From Culex pipiens pallens (taxonomy: Eukaryota > Arthropoda > Insecta > Diptera > Culicidae): 64,000 nt of DNA. Every line of letters starts with the position of its first letter. Position 1 is the first letter of the stretch. Made by a program: the position numbers and the translations under genes. Positions 10,078-22,250 of this stretch are shown piece by piece. Below the pieces are notes generated by a model. That model was given only the letters and a program-made list of their open reading frames with translations, searched no databases and was not told the origin of the DNA. The stretch lies in NCBI RefSeq assembly GCF_016801865.2, contig NC_068939.1, forward strand, positions 131,349,116 to 131,413,115. The letters are read 5' to 3'.

Positions 10078-11393
10078 ATATCAAACGAAGCACAATTTAG
10101 TATGCTTTTTAACTTTTATTAGAGTTTTTATTTGTATAAAACTCAAATCTGCATAAAAAAACCGCATTTTTTTCGCAAATTTTAAAATGTTGACAAAAGA
10201 CCGTATTTGTTTAAGTAATCAAAGTTTCATAAAAAGCAATATGGGTATCAAATGATTCAAAATTTTGCATTTATTTCCATTGCTTTAGAGTTTTTTGAAA
10301 AAAAAAAAATCTAAAATTATAATTTTCTTATTTTTTAAACGAATTTTTTTTCAAAATTAGCAATAGGGAATTTTAAAACGATTTTAAATTTTGCATTTTT
10401 TTATTTTTTTTTGAATAATAACATTTTTACAAAAAAAAACCTTTTCAATCATTTTTTTATAATTTGCACTATAGATATCAAACGAAGTGAATTTTATTGT
10501 ACTTTTTCACTTTTATTTGAGTATGTTTTTTGCAAAACACTAAAATTTCACAAAATACTGTATTTTTTTTTTAAACTCGTGTTTTCATGATTTTCAATAA
10601 GAGTATTGAACAGGTTAAAATTTCGTATGCATTTTCACTATTAAAGAATTTTTGAATTAAATACTAAAATTGAGCTGTGATATAAGGATGTACAACGCCT
10701 TCTTTCCTCTAACTATCCCACATCTATTAGCTATTTCAAAAGTTATTTTTATTTTTTTGTCCTTCTCTGTCCAATTCGTTCTCAATATTACCAGTAAACT
10801 CTCTCCCCATTTCGAACATATCAGCTGTTGAAAGATAGTCTATATCTCAGCTCAGGATGACAACTGCACCAATGTAATTGTTAAATCAATCTTACAAATG
10901 AAATAAGAAATTAAATACTCAAATTTTCGCAAAATACTAAATTTTTTTAAAAATACTCAAATTATAGAAAATTATAAATATTTGTGTGCTTTCAACAAAC
11001 CGCAGTATTTTGTGAAAAATTTAGTGTTTCATGACAAAAAAAAATCTAATAAATGTAAAAAAGCATACAAAATTTCGCTTCTTTTGATACCTATATTGCA
11101 ATTCACGAAAATTTTCGTTTTTTGATAAAATATGATATTTTGTGAAAATATTAGTATTTAACAAAAACATCAAATAATAGTGAAAAAGCATACTAAATTC
11201 AATCCGTTTGATACCCATATTGCAAATCATGAACATTTTAGTATTTTCGAAAGTATTTAGCTTCGAAACTTGCCACATTATCAATAAATTTATTCTTGGT
11301 GAAAACATTGAAAATGTAATGTGATATTAATTGATTAAGTCAATTAGAGAAATATTTCAAAATGGGTTATCGAACCTCGATAATTTTATCGCA
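10078..11393. repeat. Right part of the ATCG-ended repeat with internal modules
   Basis: The sequence is a degenerate series of modules built from ACTAAAATTTTCAC, a poorly conserved T-rich part, and GGTATCAAACGAAG, with occasional AAAAGCATAC phrases. It ends in TTATCGAACCTCGATAATTTT, the same end as at 20390-20430. I see no coding frame with protein-like composition. Confidence 0.5.
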
Positions 11394-11926
11394 AACTTGA
11401 TATATATCTCCTCACGTTTTCGAGCTTCACATCATTGAAAATATGTCTCAATAAAAAAAAACGAAAACCCTTTAGGTGGTTGTTGCCTTCCTCTCATTTA
11501 TAGAGTGATTCCAACCAACCCCCTTAAAGAGCCACGCCCCTAACGTGATCGCAGCACCAAAGAGATCCTAATAAAAATAAGTGATGAGTAAAACAACAGA
11601 CCGCCTACAGACTTTTTGTCAAGATTGTACATACACCGCCGTGGGGAAACAGATTGAGGTTATGTAAATCTAGAGCATTTTTTAAACTGCTTGTAATTTT
11701 AGATAGGTAAGTCAGATCTTGAAATTCTTAATCCACAAGAAATGTCATTTCAGAACCTTTCTAAAAATATATAATATGGCAGGTTCCATGCAAAAACCAC
11801 CCTTTGTTGCAAATTGTGAAATTTATATGCAGCAGTTTTTTAGGCATTACTTTTGATTTGCTTTACTGAATCTTATAAATTTCAAAAGGGACTTGTGGGA
11901 CCCCAATACGAATCGAATGAGGCCAA
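11394..11926. other. Non-coding DNA without recognised features
   Basis: This is a mixed-complexity stretch that includes a CCTTCCTCTCATTTATAG phrase and a CCGCCGTGGGGAAACAG phrase. No gene, tRNA or strong repeat is seen. It separates the ATCG repeat from foldback element FB2. Confidence 0.4.
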
Positions 11927-12299
11927 TACACCATATTCTTGATTTACACAACGAAATGGGGGTGTTTAATTCGAGAATCGTTTAAAAAAAGAATGTCCAT
12001 GACTTAATTTAAGAATATGACTTAAATTAAGAATCTTTGGGATTTCGTAATTTGTCGGAGAATTTTCAAAATGTATCAATATTATTTTGTTTGGTTATGT
12101 TATTAAAACATTTTTGCATGGTTTTGGAACACCTGGGATGTTCTAGTCCATCCGAAACTTCCGGAAATTTTGTGCAGCAGGCTAACCGAAGAAACAAGTT
12201 GAAACTTAAAAATTTTGACAACGGATCCTACCCAGACTGCTTCAGTGAGTGCGGTAGGCTACAGTGCATTGTTGTAGTAACTGATTGGGATGATCTGGG

Positions 12300-12895
12300 A
12301 CATCCAAGGACTCCCTGGAGTTAAGATCTGTGGGTCTACCGCCGTAACAAGCCAGAGGTCGACGGATTTTGACCCCGGAACATACCCGCATAGCTTCAGA
12401 GAGTATGGTAGACTACTTTGCTGATGTGTAGGGATGTCCTGGGTCATCCAAGGACTCCCTGAAGTTAAGATCTGAGGGTCTACCATCGTAACAAGCAAGA
12501 GGTCGACGGATTTTTACCCCGGAATATACCCGCATAGCTTCAGTGAGCATGGTAGACTACTTTGCTGATCTGTTGGGCTGTCTTAGGTCATCCAAGGACT
12601 CCCTGGAGTTAAGATCTGTGGGTCTACCGCCGTAACAAGCAAGAGATCGACTTATTTTGACTCCGGAACATACTCGCATAGCTTCAGTGAGTATGGTAGA
12701 CTACTTTGCTGATGTTCTAAGATGTTTTAGGTCGTCCAAGGACTCCCTGATGATCTGAGGGTCTACCGCCGTAACAAGCAGAAGGTCGACGGTTTTTGAC
12801 CTCGGGACATACCCGTATAGCTTCAGTGAGTATGGTAGACTACTTTGCTGATGTGTTGGGATGTCCTGGGTCATCTTAGGACTCCCTGGAGATAT
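12300..12895 (+). repeat. 144-bp tandem array, left arm of FB2
   Basis: The marker TAGCTTCAG recurs at 12391, 12535, 12679 and 12818, that is at 144, 144 and 139 bp. A diverged end unit sits at about 12240 (TGCTTCAGTGAGTGCGG). Each unit carries GGTCGACGG, CGCATAGCTTCAGTGAG, TGTTGGGATGTCCTGG and CAAGGACTCCCTGG. Confidence 0.85.
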
Positions 12896-12904
12896 GATAC
12901 ACCA

Positions 12905-13800
12905 CCAGATCTTAACTCCAGGGAGTCCTTGGATGACCCAAGTCAGGCCAACACATCAGCAAAGTAGTCTACCATACTCTCTGAAGCTATGCGGGTATGT
13001 CACGGGGTCAAAATCCGTCGACCTCTGGCTTGTTACGGCGGTAGACCCACAGATCTTAACTCCAGGGATTCCTTGGATGACCCAAGTCAGCCCAACACAT
13101 CAGCAAAGTATTCTACCATACACACTGAAGCTATACGGGTATATTCCGGGGTCAAAATCCGTCGACCTCTGGCTTGTTACGGCGGTAGACCCACAGATCT
13201 TAACTCCAGGGATTCCTTGGATGACCCAGGACATCCCAACACATCAGCAAAGTAGTCTACCATGCTCACTGAAGCCATGCGGATATGTTCCGGGGTCAAA
13301 ATCCGTCGACCTCTTGCTTGTTACGGTGGTAGTCCCACAGATCTTAACTCTAGGGAGTCCTTGTATGACCCAGGACATCCCTACACATCAGCAATGTAGT
13401 CTTCAATACTCACTGAAGCTATGCGGATATGTTCCGGGGTCAAAATCCGTCGACCTTTGGCTTGTTACGGCGGTAGACCCACAGATCTTAACTCCAGGGA
13501 GTCCTTGGATGACCCAAGTCAGCCCAACATATCAGCAAAGTAGTCTACCATACTCTCTGAAGCTATGCGGGTATGTCACGGGGTCAAAATCCGTCGACCT
13601 ATGGCTTGTTAAGGCGGTAGACCCACAGATCTTAACTCCAGGGATTCCTTGGATGACCCAAGTCAGCCCAACACATCAGCAAAGTATTCTTCCATACTCA
13701 CTGAAGCTATACGGGTATATTCCGGGGTCAAAATCCGTCGACTTCTGGCTTGTTACGGCGGTAGACCCACAGATCTCAACTCCAGGGAGTCCTTGGATGT
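12905..13800 (-). repeat. 144-bp tandem array, right arm of FB2
   Basis: About six inverse units, marked by CTGAAGCTATGCGG or close variants, plus a diverged end unit near 13855. The 326-codon open frame across this array repeats a peptide of about 48 residues and is a by-product of the 144-bp period (48 codons exactly). Confidence 0.85.
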
Positions 13801-14192
13801 CCCAGATCATCCCAATAAGTTACTACAACATTGCACTGTAGCCTACCGTACTCACTGAAGCAGTCTGGGTAGGATCCATCGTCAAAATTTTGAAGTTTCA
13901 ATTTGTTTCTTCGGTTAGCCTGCTGCACGAAATTTCCGGAAGTTTCGGATGGACAAGAACATCCCAGGTGTTCCAAAACCATGCAAAAATGTTTTAATAA
14001 CATAACCAAACCAAATACAATTGATACATGATGAAAATTCTCCGACAAATTACGAAATCCCAAAGATTCTTAATTTAAGTCATATTCTCAATTTAAGTCA
14101 TGGACATTCTCATTTTAAGTCATGACTTAAAAAAAGTTGCGTAAATCGAGAATCGTTTAAAAAAAGGTGACTTAAAAAAAGAATATGGTGTA

Positions 14193-14487
14193 CAGTCAAA
14201 ATCGATTCAGCCAGTGACGAGATATTCCAGTGACATTGATTCGGTACACATGTCTACATACAGCCAAACACACAGACATTTGGTCAGCTGGTGATTCTGA
14301 GTCGATATGTACAAATGAAGGTAGGTCTAGGAGGTCTTATTAAAAAGTTCATTTTTCGAGTGATTTTATAGCCTTTCCTAAGTAAGGTCACCACCGTCAC
14401 GAGTTATCGAAAATGGACCTCAAAATCGAATAGGGGTCGGGGCAACTGCTGTATTAGTTGGTGGAGAATGACCCATAATGTTAAGTA
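14193..14487. repeat. Dispersed repeat fragments between FB2 and the next element
   Basis: The first part (about 14199-14385) holds GATTCTGAGTCGATATGTAC and TTTATAGCCTTTCCT, phrases I associate with a common mosquito dispersed repeat. The last 90 bp, with GGGGTCGGGGCAACTGCTG, match an arm of the palindrome at 46529-47338. It ends GAATGACCCATA, an exact inverse of the start of the next element. Confidence 0.45.
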
Positions 14488-16751
14488 TGGGTCATTCCAT
14501 CTGAAGCGGAACAGCATTTGAAAATTACCATCTCCGATTCTGCTCAAATTTGGCAGAGCTGTTGAGACTATCAAAACATGCAAAAATCCCGAATTTCATC
14601 CAAATCGGACCACCCCCTCCATTTTTGTACCCTCCCAAAAAATCGACTTTTTGGCGATTTTTGAGCGAAACCCCTATCTTCAAACGACGATAACTCAGGA
14701 ACCACAAATCTTAGAGGGTCGGTCTTAGACTCAATGTTGAAGGAAATTGGACGTAGAATCCATTTCTGTGATCAAAATTTGGATTAAAATATTTTTTCTA
14801 CCTGTATTGCGCAATTGAAAACTTTAAATGGCCGTATCTCAAAACAGCCCTATTTATCTTTTAAATTTGACCTCACCATCGTATTCCCCAGCCAATTTTA
14901 CATAAGAATCACTTATCGACAGAAAGGAATATGTTTCGTTCCAGAGATATCGAATTTTAAAGTTTTCAGTATTTGAGATTACCTAAATTAGCTACACTCG
15001 CCGCATCTGCTAGAAGCACTCAGTCGTGCTGATCAATAATTACTACCTGGTGTTCTGTAAGATGAATTATTTTTATAATTTTATGCGATTTTGAGATAAT
15101 CAATACCTTGAACAATCTTTTTTTTGTTTAAGGAATATTTTTTGGGTAATTTTTAATGCACTGTTTTTCCTGATCATATTTTTCCTTATTCCTCATAAAT
15201 TATTTCTTTTATTTCTTCTTTTATTTGAAGCGAGAACAAATGTAGAGCTGGCTGTAGTAGATGAAATAATTCTCATGGGTTCTAGAACTTTTGCCATGTG
15301 CGGTAGCGATATAGTGCCATTCAGCAATAACCCCAAAATCTGCCTTACGGTTTGAAAGATTGATCATATTAAACCGATTTATATATTGTGAGCCAGTTTC
15401 ATCTGAATAATTGATGAATTTTTTTTTCAATTCTGGTACATTCAATTTTAAAAACAAAACCATATTCTTCTGATACATGTGGACTAGAGAGCCTGGAGCT
15501 TATTAGAGAACGGACATCAAAAACCAAAAGTACCAATCGAAGCAGGAGAACTGTCAAACGGAGGTACCAATCGAGCATAAGACAAAGGATTTTGCTCGAT
15601 TGGTACCTCCGCTTGACAGTTCTCGTGCTTCGATTGGTACTTTTGGTTTGAGATGTCCGTTCTCTAATAAGCTCCAGGCTCTCTAATGTGGACAGCAGCT
15701 GTATCGTCTTCCAAGATATCGAAATGGTTGACAAACAAAAAAAAAAGATTATTGTTCGGACGGTGTCGAAATCAACACCACTGAATTTGATCTTAATCAG
15801 ATAATAAATCAGATTAATCTTTGTGATTTTCTTACATTTTTCAGTTTTATACTTTCCAGAAATCCTCCTCCTTAATCATGCTTCACGAGAGTTTTATTCA
15901 AGTTGATTCATGATTTTTAACACGATAATGTATCGTACACCTTTTCTAAAGTGCTACTTACAAGATCAATTGCTATTTCCTGCTAGCTCTGAGGGAATTC
16001 CATTCTGCCCTGTATTGCGTGTCGTTCTTGCTCTGACCTGTGGGCTAGCACACAAGTTCACCGTATACTTTTTTTTTTAAATTTAAGATTATACAGCAGT
16101 TTCCTACAGTGGTGTACATTAAATTTTTTCCTAATTTGCTAATGATTATTTTGGATGAAATCTTATTTCAATAAATAACCAGGTAGCAGTTATTGATCAG
16201 CGCGCCCGAGTGCTTCTAGCAGATGCGGCAAATGAAGCAAATACAGGTAATCCCAAATACTCAAAACTTTAAAATTCGATATCTCTGGAACGAAACATAT
16301 TCCTTTCTGTCGATAGGTGATTCTTATGTAAAATTGGACGGGGAATACGATGGTGAGGTCAAATTTGAAAAATAAACAGGGCTGTTTTGAGATACGGCCA
16401 TTTAAAGTTTTCAATTGCGCAACACAGGTAGAAAAAATGTTTTAATCTAGAGTTTGATCACGGAAATGGATTCTACGTCCAATTTTCTTCAAAATTGAGT
16501 CTAAGACCGACCCTCTAAGATTTGTGGTTCCTGATTTATCGTCGTTTGAAGATAGGGGTTTCGCTCAAAAATCGCCAAAAAGTCGATTTTTTGGGAGGGT
16601 ACAAAAATGGAGGGGGTGGTCCGATATTGATGAAATTCGGGATTTTTGCATGTTTTGATAGTCTCAACAGCTCTGCCAAATTTGAGCAGAATCGGAGATG
16701 GTAATTTTCAAATTTGCATTTTTTCTTGCACACTTCAGGTGGAATGACCCG
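14488..16751. mobile_element. Long inverted-repeat element, GGGTCATTCC family, copy 1
   Basis: Arms of about 560 bp (14488-15050 and 16190-16751) are inverse copies with terminal GGGTCATTCCA and TGGAATGACCC, flanked by TA on both sides. The arms contain ATCTCCGATTCTGCTC and GTATTCCCC-type landmarks. The roughly 1.1-kb interior has no transposase frame. A second copy of the same structure lies at 50012-52112. This copy is longer mainly because it carries a 201-bp hairpin MITE and about 85 bp missing from copy 2. Confidence 0.8.
15485..15685. mobile_element. 201-bp hairpin MITE with 8-bp target duplication
   Basis: The element is almost entirely one palindrome: arms of about 95 bp begin TAGAGAGCCTGGAGC and end in the inverse, around a short loop near 15583. 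The 8-mer ATGTGGAC flanks it at 15477-15484 and 15686-15693. The homologous position in copy 2 of the host element (near 51056) carries ATGTGGAC once, with no insertion. The 8-bp duplication fits the hAT superfamily. The transcript would form a long hairpin. Confidence 0.85.
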
Positions 16752-17420
16752 TATATTGAATAATCAAATCTTCGGGTAATTGAACCACGGAAAAAATGCG
16801 ACTCGTTTTTGGAACACGTAAAATCACAAAAAATATCAAAAAACTTCGCGAAGTTATGAAATCGATCAGATAATTTCTTCAAAAGATTCAAATTTTCGAT
16901 TATTTAAGTATCATTTTTGTATGGGCAGCTGAAAAAGTTGTATGGAGTCTTGTATGGGTGAACCAATGACAAAAATGGACTTTTTGCAATTCCGTCGTGA
17001 AAATACTTACTTTTCCTGTCATTCTTGAACGACGAAACAGCCTACTTTTCTGTACCAAAAAAAACAGAATCGAATAGTAACCCTTTTCAAAACAATTGCT
17101 GAAAAGTTGTACTTTTCAGCACTGAAATGGATGCTGAAAAGTTGAACTTTTCAGCACTTGTTAAGAAAAGTTATACTTTTCAACATTTTTTTGATTCAAA
17201 CAATTCATTGACTAAAAGCATGAACATTTGTCCTATAATTCTGCCCAAAGGGTGTTTTCGGAATTGCTAAAAACGTTGTATGGAACTCGTTGCAAAACTT
17301 GATTTTTTCATCACTCGTCGTATTTATTTAAATGTACGACTCGTGCTGAAAAAATCCTCTTTTTGCAACTTGTTGCATAAACTACTATTTTGGTTGATTA
17401 ATTTTTTATAATAATCTATC
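16752..17420. repeat. Dispersed repeat with GCTGAAAAGT hairpins
   Basis: Within 17095-17190 two hairpins, GCTGAAAAGT/ACTTTTCAGC, stand in tandem. The following text (CGTCGTATTTATTTAAATG and TTTGCAACTTGTTGCATAAAC) has diverged relatives at 28171-28510 and 43840-44110. No protein is encoded. Confidence 0.45.
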
Positions 17421-19330
17421 CAATCCAAAAACTGTCATGCTCCTGAAAATTTTCATCATATGCAAACAAACAAACCCCAGTTTCCAACAAGGTTCATTAA
17501 AATTTTAATTTATTCCGCTCAAATTAGCGCAGTTCCGCACGTATAGTTTGTTTACCCAAACGAAAAGGCAATTCCAAAAATCGTCCCAAATGTACTCCGT
17601 ATTGTGCCTTCACCCATCACTCGAACATATATGCTCCATTCGTCAAAAATTGCCTACCTTGCAGTTTCAATTTCATTAGTTCGAATTGCGATCGATTCCG
17701 AGAATAAATAAATAACCCGAGCCTAACCTTCGTTCGGCTCTCAATATCGTCCCGGAAATGTCAACCCGTTGACGTGGATTGATCCACGTGTGACACACGG
17801 GGGGAATCGATGCTTTTTTTCTGGTTCACTATCACTCCGGTATCCGGTTGTCCCTGTGAGTCTGGCAATCTACCTGGGTAGTTATGACTCTAGAGTATGG
17901 TTTTGAAACGTCGTATCGGAAATGTGTATGACATTCGACAATTTTCACCTTTTTCATAGACGATTCTCGATGTGGGTGATGATCATCCCGGGGAGGTTGG
18001 CACACAAAAAATATTTGAACTTCATTGGAAATTCATAGCCTAATGAAAAGTCAGTGGCATATTCATGAGTTTACATTTCATCGGCGTGCATATAAATGAT
18101 TTTATTACATTCGAACCAATATTCACCCACCAACCCTCTCTTTCAGCAATGACAATAATGTATGTTGGGTGTCCTGAATCAACTCCACGCGGAGGTTGTC
18201 GCTGTCGCGACAAACCCGTAATAATAAAAGTCATTTCAATTTAATTATGAGAGAGAGAGTGTGTCACAGGCACATCTGCAATATTAACGGCGTGGAAACT
18301 CTGCGTGAAAACGCCAATCCAGGATCACGTAACGCATTCGACAAGAGTACCTACACGGTTGCACAGATGTACCTGATGATGCAGCAGCAGCTGCACTGAA
18401 TGAAGTCAAATTACTCAACGTGAGCCCTGGTGGCACTGACTGAGCGCTGCAACTACTACGGGTACAGAAGGTTTACATTGCGAGTTCAACGGAACTGCTG
18501 ATTACGGTGAATGGAGCATGGAACGTGATGTTACCGCGAGTGAGTTGACTCTTGTTACATGATATGTGCAATCGACGGAAGGGAATCTGCTTATTTGACA
18601 TTACATGTCATAACTTTGTGGCAAAATTTTAGATTGACAAATTTAACAGTTTTGCCTTTCTCACTGTTGTGAGGCTGCTCCAAAAATGATCTATTCATTG
18701 AATGCTCGTAGACCTTCGTGAGTCTCAAAATGTTGCAGAAACCAGCGCGCTCACCCAGATTTCGATAGGCTTTTGCCTCAGAAACAATGCAACGAAAAAT
18801 TCAAAAAAATCTTGTTTTACCTAAAACATTGAGAAATACGTTCAAATTGCCCCGTATTTCACTTCAAAGCATAGTTAGGGGTTCGACCAATATTTTTTTG
18901 TTTTCATATTGATCCAGGAAAGCGTCATTTTTGATTGGCAGTATGTTTAAGTTGGAAAAATTGTATTGTTTGCCTGAAATATTTACGAATTTCTCACAAA
19001 AAAAACCAACTTAAAAATTTCAGCCACCATAACCAATTTCTGAACAATTTTGCTTTTTGAACAATTAGTTTTTGTCACTTCAGTGCCAACATACAGCCAT
19101 TTCAGTAAAATAAAAGTGGCGAATGTTGAAAATTCCCTACAAAAACTCAATTTTATCATTTGCATCACTGTTTCAGTGACTACCAGCATTTTAATGTTTC
19201 TAAACCATTTGCATTGTTTTATAACAACAATTTATAAACAATGTCAATAATTTGACTATGTGACGTAAGTGCCATTACGAAGGAAGTATTTTGATGAAAA
19301 TTTTGATGAAAACGGCATTTCAAGGTTGTT
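17421..19330. other. Mostly unique non-coding DNA
   Basis: The stretch is moderately complex, including GTTGACGTGGATTGATCCACG near 17770 and a GA run at 18250. A 67-codon frame at 18196-18399 has no recognisable family and lacks context, so I do not call it a gene. It is probably intron and could contain regulatory sequence. Confidence 0.4.
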
Positions 19331-20440
19331 AATCGATAAAATTTTCGTCTAACGATAACGAAACTGGTTATCGTTATCGTCATTTCGATAATTCAATCGG
19401 CGATAATCTTGGACAATTACTCATTTCTAAAATATTTCTGAATCGACTTGATTCAACCATATCATAATAAATATTCAATGTTTTCACTAAGAATAAGTTT
19501 TTTGAATATGTAGTATGTTTCAAAGTATAAATACTCTAAGTTGTTCACAAAATACCGTTTTTTCGAAAGTACTTAAATTTTTATATTTTTCAAAATGGGT
19601 TTCAACGAAATGTAATTTTGTCTGAAATTTTCACAAAACAACGTATTTTTTTTCGAAGGTACTCAAATTAAAAAAAAAAATGAATATGATTATCAGACGA
19701 AGCGAAATTGTGTCTGCCTTTTTATTCAATTGAGTTTTTTTTAATAAAAACTAAAATTTTCACAAAAAATCGTATTTTCGAAAATACTATTTTTTTTAAG
19801 TTTTCAATATAATATCCAACGAATAGTAATTTTGTATGCGTTTTCACTTTATTTTTTTTTATTAAAAACTATAATTTTCATTAAATTTTTAAAATTTTAG
19901 AATTTTTAAAAATACGGTATTTTGTGATTTTTTTTTGTATTTTTCTAAAAAGAAACTATAAAAATGTGAAAAGCATAAAACATTTCGCCTCGTTTGGTAC
20001 TCATTTTTCAAATTATGAAAATTTGAGTACTTCCGAAAAAATACGGTATTTTGCCAAAATTTTAGATTTTTTTCCAAAAAAGCTGCGAAAAATACGGTAT
20101 TTCGTGAACATTTTAGTATTTTTCTAAAAAACCTTGAAAAAGTAAAAAAGCATATAAAATTTCGCTTCGTTTGATACCTATATTGCAATTTATGAAAATT
20201 TAGGTACTTTCGAAAAAATACGGTATTTTGTGAGTATTTATAATTTGAAACTTACTACATTTTCAAAACATATTTTTTTGTTAGAGCATTGAAAATATAA
20301 CGATTTCGGAAAGATTTTAAAATGAGTTATCGTCCAATATCGGCAATAAGATTATCGCCGATAGAATTATCGAAATAATGATAACGATAAAATCATCGTT
20401 ATCTTTATCGGACCTCGATAATTTTATCGTTACCAGCATT
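19331..20440. repeat. ATCG-ended palindromic repeat, uninterrupted copy
   Basis: The ends are dense in ATCG-type words: AATCGATAAAATTTTCG, GTTATCGTTATCGTC and the inverse ACGATAAAATCATCG near 20390. The interior is a series of modules with AATACGGTATTTTG, AAAGCATA and TTTCGCTTCGTTTGATACC. The segments at 3990-4287 and 10078-11393 match its two ends. It is non-coding. Confidence 0.6.
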
Positions 20441-22250
20441 GATTACATTGATAAATATCTCGGATTAGTTTTCAAAAACACGTAAGAGCCAATGATACTG
20501 GAAGGCTTTTTTGCCCCAGTAACCGACCTACTTATGAAAAAAAAAAAATCAATTTCTAAAAGGCTTAAGATTGTTAATCTACACGTCTTTGAAGTGCCCC
20601 TAACTAAAAATGAATAAAATTTTGTTACAATTTTAAGAAAAACGAATATTATTGTTGGAGGCCACGGTGGCTCTTAAGGCTTTTTGAAAACTCACCCGAG
20701 ATATGTTCATTTGTTAAAATAAAAGAGCTGACTTTGGCAGGTATAAGTTATTTTTGTAACATGAAAAATATGATTAAAATTAATAAGGAATGGTCAGAAA
20801 CTATAATGACCTTTTTAGAAAAGTATTCAAAGTTCCTCATGAAGCAGTTTTCAAATATTTTTTTAAAGTTTTAGAAGTAAGTTAACTGTAATAAAGTTAA
20901 CATTGATAAATTGAATATTATTTCAATACTCTCAAAGTGTCATGTTTTTCTCAATGAGTTCAAAGCGGAATACGATTTGCATTTCACACTTAGAACAGTT
21001 TCTAGGTTGTTAATCATGAATCAAAATTATCTACAGATTTAAAGGCATTTTCAGAAGCAGAAGTTTTATAGAAAATTTGGAAAACTCTTGATTATTTAAA
21101 AAAAATGGTTTTGATGCCAAGAAAATTTTATATTTTTATGAAAAAAAAATTGAAAAAATTAGGATCATATTTGGAACTTTGAATTTACTTAACGTAAAAT
21201 TTACATACATTTTATGAAAATTTAACATACCTTGTTAAACTTGTACTTATTTAAAAAATAATCCTTGATAATGATAAATTTAGCCTAGTGAATTAAATAT
21301 GCACACTTTTATGCTGAAATTTGTAATGAACACAGCGACTAAAGTTTTTTTTTAAAGCAATATTGACAAAAACTTTTTTGTTTAAATTTACATGAACATT
21401 GTGTACTATATCATTAAAACGGTTGTATTTTCAAAATATTTGTAAAGTCAATTTCAATTTTCAATTTAATTTTGCATCAAAAATGATTTTTAACATTGTT
21501 CGTTCAGGTTTTTCGATATTTTCAAAAAAATATTTTTTTTCAAAAATTCTTATCTCTTGCACCATATTTTACACTTTTTCTCAATGTGGCTTAAAAGATG
21601 TATTTTCTAATCTCCTGTGTACTTATTTTTTAACAGTCCTCATAAATACCTAAAACTATGCCGAAGACACCAAATCGATGAGAAGATCCCTTCTCAAGAT
21701 ACATAATTTCATATGTACATTTACATACCGATTTTGTATGACCAGCCTCCAAAATTGTATGAAGACTTGTATGGAAAAACTAATGAAGCAAAATTGCTTC
21801 TTTTAACATAGGGAACGAAAATCGATTTGCGAAATTGTAGACATTTACTTTATAAACATTTAAAATTGGACATTAGGTTGCCGAGATATTGGCAGTGTAA
21901 AATGACGGACCCTTTTGGTAAGACTTAGTATATTTGATGTTTCTGGATTCTTTTTCTTTTATCTACATTCTTAACAAATTGTGGACACCAAATTTTTAAA
22001 ACCGAAAATTTGTTTCTTTTGCTGCAAATTATAATTTTAATGGCTGAATCTCTAAAACGACGCAATTTATCAAAATATTTTTCAAGATTTTTTTTTGTAC
22101 AGACAATTGTCCACAAAGGGGTCTATTTGGTAAATAAGTGTCTACTTAGTTTATGGATATTCCCTATCAATATTCATGAAAACATTGATAAATACGTGAG
22201 ATTCTCACTGCAATGGTCTTTAGACTAAGGAGTTATCAGTAGATCTAAGT
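20441..22250. other. AT-rich non-coding DNA with repeat relics
   Basis: No gene is seen. Part of it (about 21660-21910) contains GAAGACACCAAATCGATGAG and ATGACCAGCC..., diverged from the arms of the palindrome at 24493-26498. The rest is low-complexity A/T text. Confidence 0.45.

Larger units (their letters stand above)
11929..14190. mobile_element. Foldback element FB2 with 144-bp internal satellite
   Basis: The termini CACCATATTCTT and AAGAATATGGTG are bordered by TA on each side (11927-11928 and 14191-14192). Long subterminal arms (about 11990-12320 and 13780-14110) are close to exact inverse copies, including GGGATTTCGTAATTTGTCGG, which gives the same short frame on opposite strands. Tandem units lie between the arms and change direction near 12900. 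No transposase is present. The internal unit is homologous to that of FB1, but the terminal sequences are not. Confidence 0.8.

Noticed and set aside
12861..13841. A 326-codon open frame with a repeated peptide of about 48 residues
   Set aside because: It follows the 144-bp satellite of FB2 exactly (48 codons per unit) and has no start context, domain or codon bias suggesting selection.
18196..18399. A 67-codon frame ending in QMYLMMQQQLH
   Set aside because: The composition looks protein-like at the end, but there is no recognisable family, no clear exon boundaries and no second exon nearby.
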